From contig DUGO01000005.1 in the NCBI GenBank assembly GCA_013331375.1, positions 548 through 9,069 on the forward strand: 8,522 nucleotides of DNA, given 5' to 3'. The stretch is from Candidatus Methanoperedentaceae archaeon. GTDB taxonomy: Archaea; Halobacteriota; Methanosarcinia; Methanosarcinales; Methanoperedenaceae. This document shows, in pieces, positions 1 to 7,015 of this stretch. The translations under genes and the position numbers were made by a program. Within the stretch, counting starts at the first letter, position 1, and every line of letters starts with the position of its first letter. The notes under the pieces were generated by a model. It did no database searches. It was not told the origin of the DNA and saw only the letters and a program-made list of their open reading frames with translations.

Positions 1-218
1 GTGCAATAAATTTCAGGTTCGAGGTCCATGAGATTGGGCGCAAGCCCGCAGTGGTCGAGGTGCCCGTGTGATATGACCATAGCCTTCGGTCTCATGCCGT
101 TTAGCGGGTACTCTGGCGGGTCGGCGGGCTTTATGCCGTAGTCGATGAGCAGGTCGCCGTCCAGGAGCATTGCTGAGCGCCCCACTTCCCTGCATCCTCC
201 GAGGAACCGAAGCTCTAT
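1..218 (-). CDS. MBL-fold/beta-CASP ribonuclease, aCPSF2-like (partial, N-terminus only)
   Basis: This is the first 72 or so codons of a metallo-beta-lactamase-fold protein; the gene leaves the window at base 1. Visible are the opening strand and loop (ELRFLGGCREVGRSAMLL), the segment IDYGIKPADPPEYPLNG, and the zinc-binding signature HGHLDHCG (HxHxDH, about residues 51-58). This order is typical of archaeal beta-CASP nucleases of the CPSF/aCPSF2 type, which act on RNA in the cytoplasm as endo- or 5' exonucleases; the beta-CASP part itself lies outside the window, so the substrate is inferred. It overlaps the end of queA and is the last visible gene of that operon. The start is unresolved: no in-frame ATG, GTG or TTG lies near the expected N-terminus. 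The coordinate given is an ATA codon (218-216) that overlaps the queA TAG; the nearest in-frame ATG is at 299, deep inside queA. Family assignment is firm, start is not. Confidence 0.8.
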   Translation of the reverse strand, partial: MELRFLGGCREVGRSAMLLDGDLLIDYGIKPADPPEYPLNGMRPKAMVISHGHLDHCGLAPNLMDLEPEIYC

Positions 219-1225
219 TCCCGCATCCCCCCTTCTTCCCTGAATATTATCATGGCATCTCCGAAGCTGTAGAACCTGTACTTCTGCATGACCGCGCATT
301 CGTATGCGGATCGCAGCCTCTCTCTCCCCGCATATGCGCTTGCAAGCATTATCAATGTGCTTTTCGGCAGGTGGAAGTTCGTGATTAGAGCGTCTATCCT
401 GTTCCTGAACATGTAGGGCGGGCGAATGAAGAGGTCGCTCCAGCCCTCTCGAGGAGCGAGCGCACAGCCATCATATGCGCTTTCAAGCGCCTTCACAGTG
501 GTCGTGCCAGCGGCGATTAGCCTCCCTTCCCTGCAGTTCACGGCATCTGCGGTCTCCCTGCCAACCGAGAAATATTCAGGCTCCATGGCGTGGCGCTCCA
601 CATCATCAGAGCTCACGGGCGCGAATGTGCCGGGTCCCACATGAAGCGTTACATTTGCTATGGTTACGCCTTTTCGCTCTATCTCTTCAAGCAGCCTGGG
701 CGTGAAATGCAATCCAGCCGTGGGCGCGGCTATTGAACCCCGGTTCCTTGCATACACGGTCTGGTACCTCTCAAGTGAGGCAGGCTCTTTTATGTACGGC
801 GGGAGGGGGGCCGACCCGCTCTTATCAATCAGCCCGTCCATGTCGCAGTCCAACTCAAGCACGCACCGCCCTCCGGAAATCCGGGTAACCCTTGCAGATG
901 CGTGGTCGAATAAAATGTTCGTATTCTCACGAATATTTTTCCCTTTCACCAGGCACTCGCATGCCCCGTCACCTGATTTTTTCACGAACAGCACCTCTAC
1001 CCTGCCGCCGGAGGCTTTCTTTCCAATGAGCTTTGCTGGTATGACCTTCGTATCGTTGACCACCAGTACGTCACCCGGTCCTAAGAGCCCGGCTATGTCC
1101 CTGAAGGTGAGGTGCGTGATATTCCCGCCTTTGAGCACCATGAGCCTTGAGCCGTCCCTCGGCTCAGTGGGGCGCTGCGCAATGAGCTCTCTGGGAAGGA
1201 AATAATCGAAATCGCTCGTTTTCAT
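215..1225 (-). CDS. queA: QueA, S-adenosylmethionine:tRNA ribosyltransferase-isomerase
   Basis: QueA transfers and isomerises the ribosyl moiety of S-adenosylmethionine onto preQ1 at position 34 of tRNA, giving epoxyqueuosine, the penultimate step of queuosine synthesis. The 336-residue protein is full length (family about 340-360). Hallmarks in order: FDYFLPRELIAQRP at 6-19, VVNDTKVIPAKLIG at 55-68, PPYI at 142-145, RYQTVYA then APTAGLHFT at 167-175, TLHVGPGTFAPV at 193-204, GTTTVKALES at 240-249, TNFHLPKSTLIML at 282-294 and YRFYSFGDAMII at 316-327. The ATG at 1225 begins exactly at the family N-terminus, 6 bases after the TraB-family stop; only a weak AGG-type ribosome site precedes it, so translational coupling is likely. 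It ends in TAG inside the start region of the nuclease gene. The odd point is context: QueA is a bacterial pathway enzyme, and archaea normally modify position 15 to archaeosine. The sequence is intact and fits its neighbours in packing. Identification is very secure; the physiological role here is inferred. Confidence 0.97.
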   Translation of the reverse strand: MKTSDFDYFLPRELIAQRPTEPRDGSRLMVLKGGNITHLTFRDIAGLLGPGDVLVVNDTKVIPAKLIGKKASGGRVEVLFVKKSGDGACECLVKGKNIRENTNILFDHASARVTRISGGRCVLELDCDMDGLIDKSGSAPLPPYIKEPASLERYQTVYARNRGSIAAPTAGLHFTPRLLEEIERKGVTIANVTLHVGPGTFAPVSSDDVERHAMEPEYFSVGRETADAVNCREGRLIAAGTTTVKALESAYDGCALAPREGWSDLFIRPPYMFRNRIDALITNFHLPKSTLIMLASAYAGRERLRSAYECAVMQKYRFYSFGDAMIIFREEGGMRE

Positions 1226-1231
1226 GTCTGC

Positions 1232-2434
1232 CTACAGCCCGATGATACCGAGGGCATTGCGCGCCGCGTGCAGCAGGATGTCCAGCGGGTTAGGGATGCC
1301 GAAATATTGCACAAGCAGCGGGACAGCCACGAATGTGCCGAGCATACTACCTATGTTAGCGAGTGCGGCGACAAGGAGTATCCTGAACAGCTTGTTGTTC
1401 ATCATTTGCCCGATGGATTCAGCCTCAGCTATGGATTTGATGTCTCCGGGGTCCGGCGGTCGAAAGCGCGCCTCCACGAGCCCAACGATCATGCCGATTG
1501 CGAGGAACGGGTGCAGGAAGCCGAACCACGCAAGCGTGAGCGCGGTCAGGGCTGACGCCGGATGTCCTCTTGCGATAATCACGCCTGTCGCCGAGAGCAC
1601 CCCCTGCGTCAGGAACAGGAATAAGAGCGCGGTAAGCACCGTGGTGACCGGGACTCCTCCGTAAAATAACAGCAGGGCGAGAATCCCGAAGACCATTATC
1701 GTTAAAACTATTTCCACAAGATTGAACAGCCCGAACCTCTTGCGCGGAAGCTCCAAAAGTGTTTTCCGGTCCGGTATGGTCTGGGGAGCCTGGATATACT
1801 TCAGGATGCCCTCCCTGTGACCTGCCCCAACGACCGCAACCACCTTCCCCTCAGGCGCAACGGACAAAAGGTTGCCGGCTATAAACGCATCGCGCTCGTC
1901 TATCAATACCTTTGCGGCAGAAGGGGAGAATAACCTGAGCTCTTCGATAAGCTCAGAGACCACGTCCTCATTGGTCACTGTATCAATGTCTATGTCCTTT
2001 GTCCCGATGCCGAGGGACGCTGCAATGAGAGCACCGAGCATCCTGAGCTTCTCCATAAAGGTCATACGCGCCCAGAAGCGCTGGAGAGTTATCTGAATAT
2101 CCCGGTCGACAAGCGCTACCTTTGCGCCGATTTGCCCGGCTTTGTCGATCGCTGCGAGCATCTCTGACCCTGGTTTCACCCCCATATCAGCCCCTATCTT
2201 TCGCTGGACATAGGCGAGCAGCCACTGAACGAGGAAATAATAGAATTTACCCTCCTTCAGTACATTCTTTATCGGGATGTCCCTGGTCTCGACCTCGCCC
2301 CGCAACGCCTGGTATCTTGCAGGACATAGCTCCACTGCCACAACGTCCGGGCGCTCGCGCTCGATTATGTCGTTCACTTCAGCGATGCTCTTCTCAGAAA
2401 CGTGCGCCGTACCAACGAGTATGATGCTGCCCAT
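1232..2434 (-). CDS. TraB/PrgY/Tiki-family membrane protein
   Basis: This 400-residue protein has the two-part layout of archaeal TraB-family proteins. The N-terminal soluble domain carries GTAHVS at 8-13, VAVELCPARY at 32-41 and a second GxxH motif, VVGAGHREG, at 201-209. The paired GxxH motifs plus the glutamate at 35 are the residues proposed as the active site in Tiki-type metalloproteases, to which the family is distantly related. The C-terminal half has hydrophobic segments near 236-258, 262-285, 296-320 and 350-378, so it is a membrane protein. PrgY in enterococci limits pheromone activity; the archaeal role is unknown and protease activity is only suggested by motif. It sits 6 bases after the M50 protease stop and 6 bases before queA, with a weak AGGT just upstream of the ATG, so it is probably co-transcribed and coupled. 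The ATG is favoured because the first beta-strand (SIILVGTAH) follows directly. No truncation or frameshift seen. Confidence 0.9.
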   Translation of the reverse strand: MGSIILVGTAHVSEKSIAEVNDIIERERPDVVAVELCPARYQALRGEVETRDIPIKNVLKEGKFYYFLVQWLLAYVQRKIGADMGVKPGSEMLAAIDKAGQIGAKVALVDRDIQITLQRFWARMTFMEKLRMLGALIAASLGIGTKDIDIDTVTNEDVVSELIEELRLFSPSAAKVLIDERDAFIAGNLLSVAPEGKVVAVVGAGHREGILKYIQAPQTIPDRKTLLELPRKRFGLFNLVEIVLTIMVFGILALLLFYGGVPVTTVLTALLFLFLTQGVLSATGVIIARGHPASALTALTLAWFGFLHPFLAIGMIVGLVEARFRPPDPGDIKSIAEAESIGQMMNNKLFRILLVAALANIGSMLGTFVAVPLLVQYFGIPNPLDILLHAARNALGIIGL

Positions 2435-2440
2435 GTCGAC

Positions 2441-3523
2441 CTAACTGAGTAACTGGATTGAGCGTACAAGGTCAGTCCTTGAGACTATCCCTACGACCCT
2501 GCCGTCCTGGATGACTATGGTGCGCCCGATGCCGTTTGAATTGAGGAGCTTGAGGACATCAACCGCACGGTCACCCGGACTCACGGACAGTACACGGGGG
2601 CTCATTACATCCGATACGCGCACCTCGCCCCTCTTTTCTCTCGGGATATTTCTGACGTCACTGAACGTGACTATGCCTATCAGACTCCCGCGCTCAACTA
2701 CGGGGTAGCCCATGTGCTTTTCCTCGAACATCAGGTCAACAAGCCCGGCAATGCTCATGTCAGGGGGAACCGATACGACATCCTCTGACATGATGTCGCG
2801 GACAGACACGCCTTCAAGCGTGAACGCGATTTCAGTGCCCTTCTCCTCCTCGGATGCGCCTATGTAGATGAAGAACGCTATCAGTATAAGCCAGATATTC
2901 GGTATGAGAAGCCCGGCGATGCCCATGGTGAACGCGAACATCTTGCCCACATAGGCTGCGGTATGCGTTGCCTGCACGTAGGGCATTCGTCCAGCAAGCC
3001 ACGCGCGAAGTATGCGCCCGCCGTCCATGGGGAATGCGGGTATGAGATTGAATATGCCCAGCATGAGGTTAATCGTCCCTGTCAGCCACAGGAGCCGCAG
3101 ATACGGGTCACCGGCATTGAATCCGGGCACGACCATCTCATAAGCAAAGACCAGCGCGCCGCCTATCACAAGGCTCGTGGCTGGTCCCACGAACGCCATC
3201 TTCCATTCAACGCTCGGGTTGCGCGGTATCTCGCTCATGGATGAGACGCCGCCGAGCAGCAGGAGCGTGATGTTCTGGACTTTCACCCCGTTTCTAATAG
3301 CGAAATAGGAATGCATGACCTCATGCACAAGTATCCCTGCGAAGAGCAGCAGCACCGCTGCTGTGGAAAGCATATATCGCAAGCCTGCCGGCTGGATATC
3401 TCCGAAGAACGGTGCAGGATTGCCCGCAAATGCCAGCACGAAGACCGGAAGTATCAGGAGAAACGTGATATGCAGCCTGATGGGTATCCCCATTATTCTT
3501 CCTATCTGGAATGATGTCTTCAT
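2441..3523 (-). CDS. M50 (site-2-type) zinc metalloprotease with tandem CBS domains
   Basis: An intramembrane zinc protease of the archaeal site-2 protease type. With the ATG at 3523 it is 360 residues. It has a first hydrophobic segment after IGRIMGIPIRLH, the zinc motif HEVMH at about 67-71, and the second metal motif NLIPAFPMDGGR at about 159-170, whose Asp is the third zinc ligand, within five or six membrane segments up to about residue 225. Two CBS domains follow (about 243-293 and 305-357, each opening with RDIMS or SDVMS), probably sensing adenine nucleotides and gating the protease. Substrates are not identifiable. A GTG at 3538 would add five residues, but the ATG is preferred: homologues as I recall them begin near this IGRI segment, and a TATA-like element is centred about 25 bases upstream of it, implying a leaderless or nearly leaderless message. 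It is the first gene of the minus-strand operon and ends 6 bases before the TraB-family gene. Confidence 0.94.
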   Translation of the reverse strand: MKTSFQIGRIMGIPIRLHITFLLILPVFVLAFAGNPAPFFGDIQPAGLRYMLSTAAVLLLFAGILVHEVMHSYFAIRNGVKVQNITLLLLGGVSSMSEIPRNPSVEWKMAFVGPATSLVIGGALVFAYEMVVPGFNAGDPYLRLLWLTGTINLMLGIFNLIPAFPMDGGRILRAWLAGRMPYVQATHTAAYVGKMFAFTMGIAGLLIPNIWLILIAFFIYIGASEEEKGTEIAFTLEGVSVRDIMSEDVVSVPPDMSIAGLVDLMFEEKHMGYPVVERGSLIGIVTFSDVRNIPREKRGEVRVSDVMSPRVLSVSPGDRAVDVLKLLNSNGIGRTIVIQDGRVVGIVSRTDLVRSIQLLS

Positions 3524-3540
3524 AGGTTCAGATTGCACGT

Positions 3541-3557
3541 AAGTAATTATTAAGCTA
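3541..3557. promoter_or_regulatory. Shared divergent TATA-like element between the M50 operon and pcc1-purL
   Basis: The run TAATTATTAA at 3544-3553 is nearly self-complementary in character, reading TTAATAATTA on the other strand, and is the only AT-rich block in this GC-rich neighbourhood. Its centre, near 3548, lies about 25 bases before the minus-strand ATG at 3523 and about 31 bases before the plus-strand ATG at 3580, the usual distances for an archaeal TATA box and a leaderless or very short-leader transcript. Neither start has a recognisable ribosome-binding site, which agrees. No separate BRE could be assigned with confidence. Promoter function is inferred from spacing alone. Confidence 0.5.
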
Positions 3558-3579
3558 TCTTATGGCATCTGTGATTCCT

Positions 3580-3858
3580 ATGAGCGAACTGGTGCTGGAA
3601 ACCGAATTCCAATTTGAGCTGGGGGAGTCGGCTGAGGTCGTGTACAGGTCGCTTCTCCCCGAGCTTTCCGAGAAGTACCAGAGGACGAGCGCATCACTGG
3701 GACTTGATGGCAGTATGCTGTGGCTGCGCATAGATGCGGATGACATCGTATCCGCCAGGGCTGCTCTGAACACGTGGCTCCGGCTCATAAAGATCGCACA
3801 TGAGCTGGCGGGAGTCGGAGAGGCTGCGAAAGTTTTAACCTCATCTGAATCACTGTAG
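3580..3858 (+). CDS. pcc1: KEOPS complex subunit Pcc1
   Basis: A 92-residue protein of the Pcc1/CgiA family, the small dimerising subunit of the KEOPS complex that, with Kae1, Bud32 and Cgi121, makes the universal t6A modification at tRNA position 37. The sequence shows the family opening strand ([11 protein letters not shown]), the helix [12 protein letters not shown], the strand segment [21 protein letters not shown] and a closing helix [10 protein letters not shown]; length matches the usual 75-100 residues. An ATG at 3562 and a GTG at 3571 are in frame upstream, but the TATA-like element at 3544-3553 lies too close to allow initiation there, and homologues begin near the residues after 3580, so the inner ATG is preferred. 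The stop TAG is 4 bases before purL, so the two are almost certainly one transcript. No conserved catalytic residues are expected for this scaffold subunit. Divergent from the operon that contains queA. Confidence 0.9.
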   Translation: MSELVLETEFQFELGESAEVVYRSLLPELSEKYQRTSASLGLDGSMLWLRIDADDIVSARAALNTWLRLIKIAHELAGVGEAAKVLTSSESL

Positions 3859-3862
3859 GAGT

Positions 3863-5989
3863 ATGCTTCCAGAGGCGGACTTCAAGGAGATACAAAGACA
3901 GTTGGGACGGGAGCCGAATCCCGTTGAGCAGGTATGCTTCCTGAACCTGTGGAGCGAGCACTGCTCCTACAGGTCGAGCGGCACTCTGCTAAAGACGTTC
4001 ACGACCACGGGCGACCGGGTGATAATCGGACCCGGCGACGATTCTGCTGTCATCCGGCTTGAGGACGGGCAGGCACTCACGCTGTCTATGGAGAGCCACA
4101 ACCATCCTTCGTATGTTGACCCATACAACGGCGCAGCGACAGGCGTCGGCGGCATCGTCAGGGACGTCTTATCGATGGGTGCGAGACCAATCGCGCTTCT
4201 CGACCCGCTGTACTTCGGTCCCCTCACATCCCATAAGAACCGCTACCTGTTCGAGGAAGTGGTGAAGGGAATAGCCGGATACGGCAACTGCATCGGCGTG
4301 CCAGTGGTCGGGGGAGAGGTATTCTTTGACGAGTGCTACAGCGGGAACCCGCTCGTGAACGTGGCATGCGTCGGGCTGCAGCCAGAGGATAAGATAATCA
4401 CCGCAGTCGCAAAGCGCCCGGGGGACCACCTTATCGTAATGGGCTCGTCAACAGGCAGGGACGGGCTTGGCGGTGCATCCTTCGCCTCGCGCGACCTTGC
4501 AGAGGAATCCGAAGCGGAGGACAGGGGGCATGTGCAGATAGGAGATCCCTTTACCGAGAAGCTGCTCATAGAGGCGACTCTTGAGGCATGTGAGCAGGGC
4601 TATGTGCTTGCGTGCCGCGACCTCGGTGCAGCAGGGCTTGTGGGGTCAAGCTCTGAGATGGCTGCCAAGGGAGAACTCGGCGCGCATATCTATGCAGACA
4701 GGCTGCATCTTCGCGAGCCTGGCATGAATCCTATGGAGATAATGGTCTCAGAGTCGCAGGAGCGGATGCTGTTCGAGGTTGCGCCCGGGAACGTGGAAAA
4801 GGTGCTTAAGCTCGCGGAAAAGTATGACCTGAAAGCCAGCGATATCGGCTACCTGACAGGGGATAAGCGCTATGTTGTCGAGTTCCAGGGCAAAATCGTG
4901 GCTGATATGCCTGTGATGCTGCTTGCGTTCGGCGCCCCGAAGTTTGCGAGGGAGGAGCGGGCGCAGGTTAAGGTCGCATCGCGTCTGCCTCCGATGCCTG
5001 ATATCAGGAAGATGCTGCTCGACCTCATGGCATCTCCGAATATTGCCTCAAAGGAATGGGTGTACAGGCAGTATGACCACGAGGTGCAGATACGAACTGT
5101 GGTAAAGCCCGGAAAAGATGCGGCTGTGCTGCGCATTCTTGATGATACGAAGGGTATTGCTCTGTCCTGCGGATGCAATCCCGGGCACGGCAGCCTCGAC
5201 CCATACAGTGCAGGTGCAGGCGCGGTGCTTGAGAATGCAATGAACATTGCCACGGTGGGCGGAGAATCTTTAGCGATACTCGACTGCCTCAATTTCGGCA
5301 ATCCTGAGACGCCTGAGAACTTCCATAAACTGAAACAGTCTGTGCTGGGAGTGGGTGACATGGCAAGGGCGCTTGGGGTTCCGGTGGTGGGCGGCAATGT
5401 GTCGCTCTACAATGACAGCGCGGAGTTCAATACGACTATTGCGCCCACACCGTCAGTTGCGTTGGCAGGATGGGTGGATGACCTTTCGCGTGTGCCTGCA
5501 ATGGCTCCCCGGGATGGAGATGCGATAATTCTTGTGGGCGATACCCGGGATGAGCTCGGGGGGAGCGAATACTATGCCCTTTCCGGAGGAAGCGGAAACG
5601 CGCCAGTACCCCCGAAGAACGCGGCAGAACTCGTTGACAGGCTTGTCGAATGTGCCAGGACCGGGAAAGTAAGCCTGGCGCATGATGTGTCACGCGGAGG
5701 GCTTGCGGTGGCGCTATGCGAAGTGCTCGATTGCGGCGCAGAGGTGGATGTTTCGAAGATACAGCTTCGTACCGACCTTGCGATGTTCTCTGAGTCTTAC
5801 GGCAGGATGCTGCTCGTGACGCCCGAGCCTGAGGCGATACGTAAGAGGCTCGGCAGGCTCCCGAATGCTGTGATAGGGCATGCGGGAGGCGGGGATGTGG
5901 TGTTCAGGACAAAGGAGGGGAAAGTAGTGCTTGCGCAGGGGGAGATACGCGAGGCGCTGTCGAGCCTGACGAGGATGATGATGGGGTGA
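3863..5989 (+). CDS. purL: Phosphoribosylformylglycinamidine synthase II (PurL, small form)
   Basis: The ATP-dependent synthetase subunit of FGAM synthase, fourth step of purine biosynthesis; in the small form it works with the separate PurS and PurQ (glutaminase) subunits, neither of which is in this window. The 708 residues match the usual 700-740. Visible are [10 protein letters not shown] at 30-39 with the presumed catalytic His33, GPGDDSAV at 57-64, [20 protein letters not shown] at 77-96 (nucleotide and magnesium site), [19 protein letters not shown] near 194, DLGAAGL near 253, and in the second duplicated half GGNVSLYND near 510 and [12 protein letters not shown] near 607. Both AIRS-like halves are complete with no frameshift. 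The start at 3863 gives MLPEADF, the N-terminus expected for archaeal homologues. A GGAG at 3858-3861 overlaps the pcc1 stop and sits only one base from the ATG, too close for an ideal ribosome site, so coupling to pcc1 translation is likely. It ends in TGA. Confidence 0.98.
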   Translation: MLPEADFKEIQRQLGREPNPVEQVCFLNLWSEHCSYRSSGTLLKTFTTTGDRVIIGPGDDSAVIRLEDGQALTLSMESHNHPSYVDPYNGAATGVGGIVRDVLSMGARPIALLDPLYFGPLTSHKNRYLFEEVVKGIAGYGNCIGVPVVGGEVFFDECYSGNPLVNVACVGLQPEDKIITAVAKRPGDHLIVMGSSTGRDGLGGASFASRDLAEESEAEDRGHVQIGDPFTEKLLIEATLEACEQGYVLACRDLGAAGLVGSSSEMAAKGELGAHIYADRLHLREPGMNPMEIMVSESQERMLFEVAPGNVEKVLKLAEKYDLKASDIGYLTGDKRYVVEFQGKIVADMPVMLLAFGAPKFAREERAQVKVASRLPPMPDIRKMLLDLMASPNIASKEWVYRQYDHEVQIRTVVKPGKDAAVLRILDDTKGIALSCGCNPGHGSLDPYSAGAGAVLENAMNIATVGGESLAILDCLNFGNPETPENFHKLKQSVLGVGDMARALGVPVVGGNVSLYNDSAEFNTTIAPTPSVALAGWVDDLSRVPAMAPRDGDAIILVGDTRDELGGSEYYALSGGSGNAPVPPKNAAELVDRLVECARTGKVSLAHDVSRGGLAVALCEVLDCGAEVDVSKIQLRTDLAMFSESYGRMLLVTPEPEAIRKRLGRLPNAVIGHAGGGDVVFRTKEGKVVLAQGEIREALSSLTRMMMG

Positions 5990-6060
5990 CTAGAAGGACG
6001 CTACTACTCAGATTTAAAGAATGGCAATAACCTGATTATTTTCACACCGCCCATGGGAAG

Positions 6061-6100
6061 TAGATATATCATGCTTTGAGATTGATATGCCATAAGGTGG
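6061..6100 (+). promoter_or_regulatory. Probable promoter and ribosome-binding site of the RibD-like gene
   Basis: An AT-rich box, GATATATC at 6063-6070, is centred about 26 bases before 6093 and so would place a transcript start near 6090-6095. The stretch AAGGTGG at 6094-6100 resembles an archaeal Shine-Dalgarno site, 9 bases before the ATG at 6110, and decides that start over the in-frame GTG at 6101, which lies directly on the site. With 120 bases between purL and this gene, separate transcription is likely. No mapped start supports this; it is inferred from spacing. Confidence 0.45.
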
Positions 6101-6109
6101 GTGTCTGCA

Positions 6110-6793
6110 ATGTTACCGCGAGTAATTCTTCATAATGAAGTTAGTGTAGATGGAAGAATGGATTGGATCAGTCCAGATATCGGTATTTTCTACGAGCTGG
6201 CTTCGCGCTGGAAAGAAGATGCCACGCTCGCTGGCTGCGATACTATATTGAAACAAGAAAAGGAAATGCCAGAGGAAGACGATGAAGTGTTTGAGCCGCA
6301 GAAAAAAAAATCCGGCGATAAGCGACCGCTTCTGGTCATCCCGGATAGCAGGGGGAGAGTTCGCAAATGGCATGCGCTGCGGAAAGCGGGATACTGGAGG
6401 GACGTGATGGCATTATGTTCCCATTCTACGCCGATGACCTATCTGGACTATCTGAGGAAAAGGCATATCGATCATGTTATTGCAGGTACTGATCACGTGG
6501 ACTTGAAGGCTGCCCTTGAAGTGCTTAATGCTCGCTATGGAGTGGGATTGGTCAGGGTTGACAGTGGAGGGACGCTCAACGGTGTTCTGCTGCGAGCCGG
6601 TCTGGTGGACGAGGTCAGTGTTCTCTTCAATCCCAGCCTTGTTGGCGGGATGTCAACGGGCTCATTTTTCCGCGCACCCGACCTGATGTCAAAAGAGAAA
6701 GTGATAAATCTTGAGCTTATTCATGTCGAGAAGGTAAAAGGTGACAGGGTATGGCTGCGCTATAAGGTGGTGCGGTGGAATACCACTTTGTAG
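6110..6793 (+). CDS. RibD C-terminal/dihydrofolate-reductase-like reductase paralogue
   Basis: A 227-residue protein of the RibD_C fold, the NADPH-dependent reductase family that includes archaeal 2,5-diamino-6-ribosylamino-pyrimidinone phosphate reductase of riboflavin and F420 synthesis. Support: opening strand PRVILHNEVSVDGRMDW at 3-19, AGCDTIL at 41-47, LLVIPDSRGRV at 74-84, HVIAGTDHVDLKAALEVL at 122-139, VDSGGTLNGVLLRAGLVDEV at 150-169 and the closing PSLVGG at 175-180. It departs from the classical enzyme: the usual GxxTVxxDxPxL cofactor and substrate motif is replaced by a charged, Lys/Glu-rich stretch (about 48-72, EEDDEVFEPQKKK), coded partly by a run of nine A at 6302-6310. It is therefore better called a family paralogue than the riboflavin reductase. 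Base composition is lower in GC than its neighbours, markedly so in the first 100 bases. Start chosen at ATG 6110 on the strength of AAGGTGG upstream; GTG 6101 would add three residues. Converges on the RPA genes. Confidence 0.85.
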   Translation: MLPRVILHNEVSVDGRMDWISPDIGIFYELASRWKEDATLAGCDTILKQEKEMPEEDDEVFEPQKKKSGDKRPLLVIPDSRGRVRKWHALRKAGYWRDVMALCSHSTPMTYLDYLRKRHIDHVIAGTDHVDLKAALEVLNARYGVGLVRVDSGGTLNGVLLRAGLVDEVSVLFNPSLVGGMSTGSFFRAPDLMSKEKVINLELIHVEKVKGDRVWLRYKVVRWNTTL

Positions 6794-7015
6794 TTGATCG
6801 TCTTGCCGGGGGTGTTACTACCCACTCAAAACTTTTGCCACAAATAGAATAGACCTACGGCGACCAATAAACCAAACCATCCTTCATATTCGTCAATAAA
6901 ACCCAATAGCTACCAACCAGTATCAATCGAATCTTTGACGTCCTCTGATGCATTATAGAATCTATCTCCCGGCTGCAGTTCGGTTACGAACCATGCTACG
7001 CACCCCAGAAAAAAT
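6794..7015. other. AT-rich convergent intergenic spacer
   Basis: This 222-base stretch lies between the converging RibD-like gene and the RPA-associated gene. The line 6841-6900 has 22 G+C in 60, against 37 in 60 within purL at 4141-4200. It contains the tail of the RPA-operon terminator at its right end, a weak GGGT/ACCC hairpin near 6810-6823 that might end the plus-strand gene, and a broken minus-strand open frame described separately. No tRNA, repeat array or inverted terminal repeat was seen. Confidence 0.7.
6826..7011 (-). pseudogene. Possible small membrane-protein remnant interrupted by TAG
   Basis: On the minus strand one frame is open from 7032 to 6913, meets TAG at 6912-6910, then continues open to TGA at 6828-6826. 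The first part reads KFFLGCVAWFVTELQPGDRF followed by YNASEDVKDSIDTGW; the second reads LLGFIDEYEGW followed by FGLLVAVGLFYLWQKF. The tail is a plausible single membrane segment ending in an aromatic and lysine cap. There is no in-frame ATG or GTG in the first part, the 5' end runs through the terminator of the upstream gene, and no family is recognised. A decayed gene or a chance open frame are both possible; pyrrolysine read-through is unlikely because five of the eight complete genes here end in TAG. Confidence 0.25.

Noticed and set aside
660..1205. A 181-codon plus-strand open frame
   Set aside because: It lies entirely within queA on the opposite strand, is rich in Ser and Pro, and matches no family; it is a by-product of queA codon use.
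4870..5397. A 175-codon minus-strand open frame inside purL
   Set aside because: purL is certain on the other strand and this frame has no motif or ribosome site.
6036..6042. Short T-rich run after purL as a terminator
   Set aside because: Only a broken T-run with no hairpin; too weak to call, although archaeal termination could occur there.
6050..6057. Palindrome CCCATGGG upstream of the RibD-like promoter
   Set aside because: Eight-base palindromes occur by chance; no second copy nearby and no known regulator site is recognised, though its place just before the TATA-like box is noted.
6794..7015. A novel small RNA or attachment site in the convergent spacer
   Set aside because: No stable structure beyond the RPA terminator, no tRNA-like fold and no direct repeats were seen by eye.
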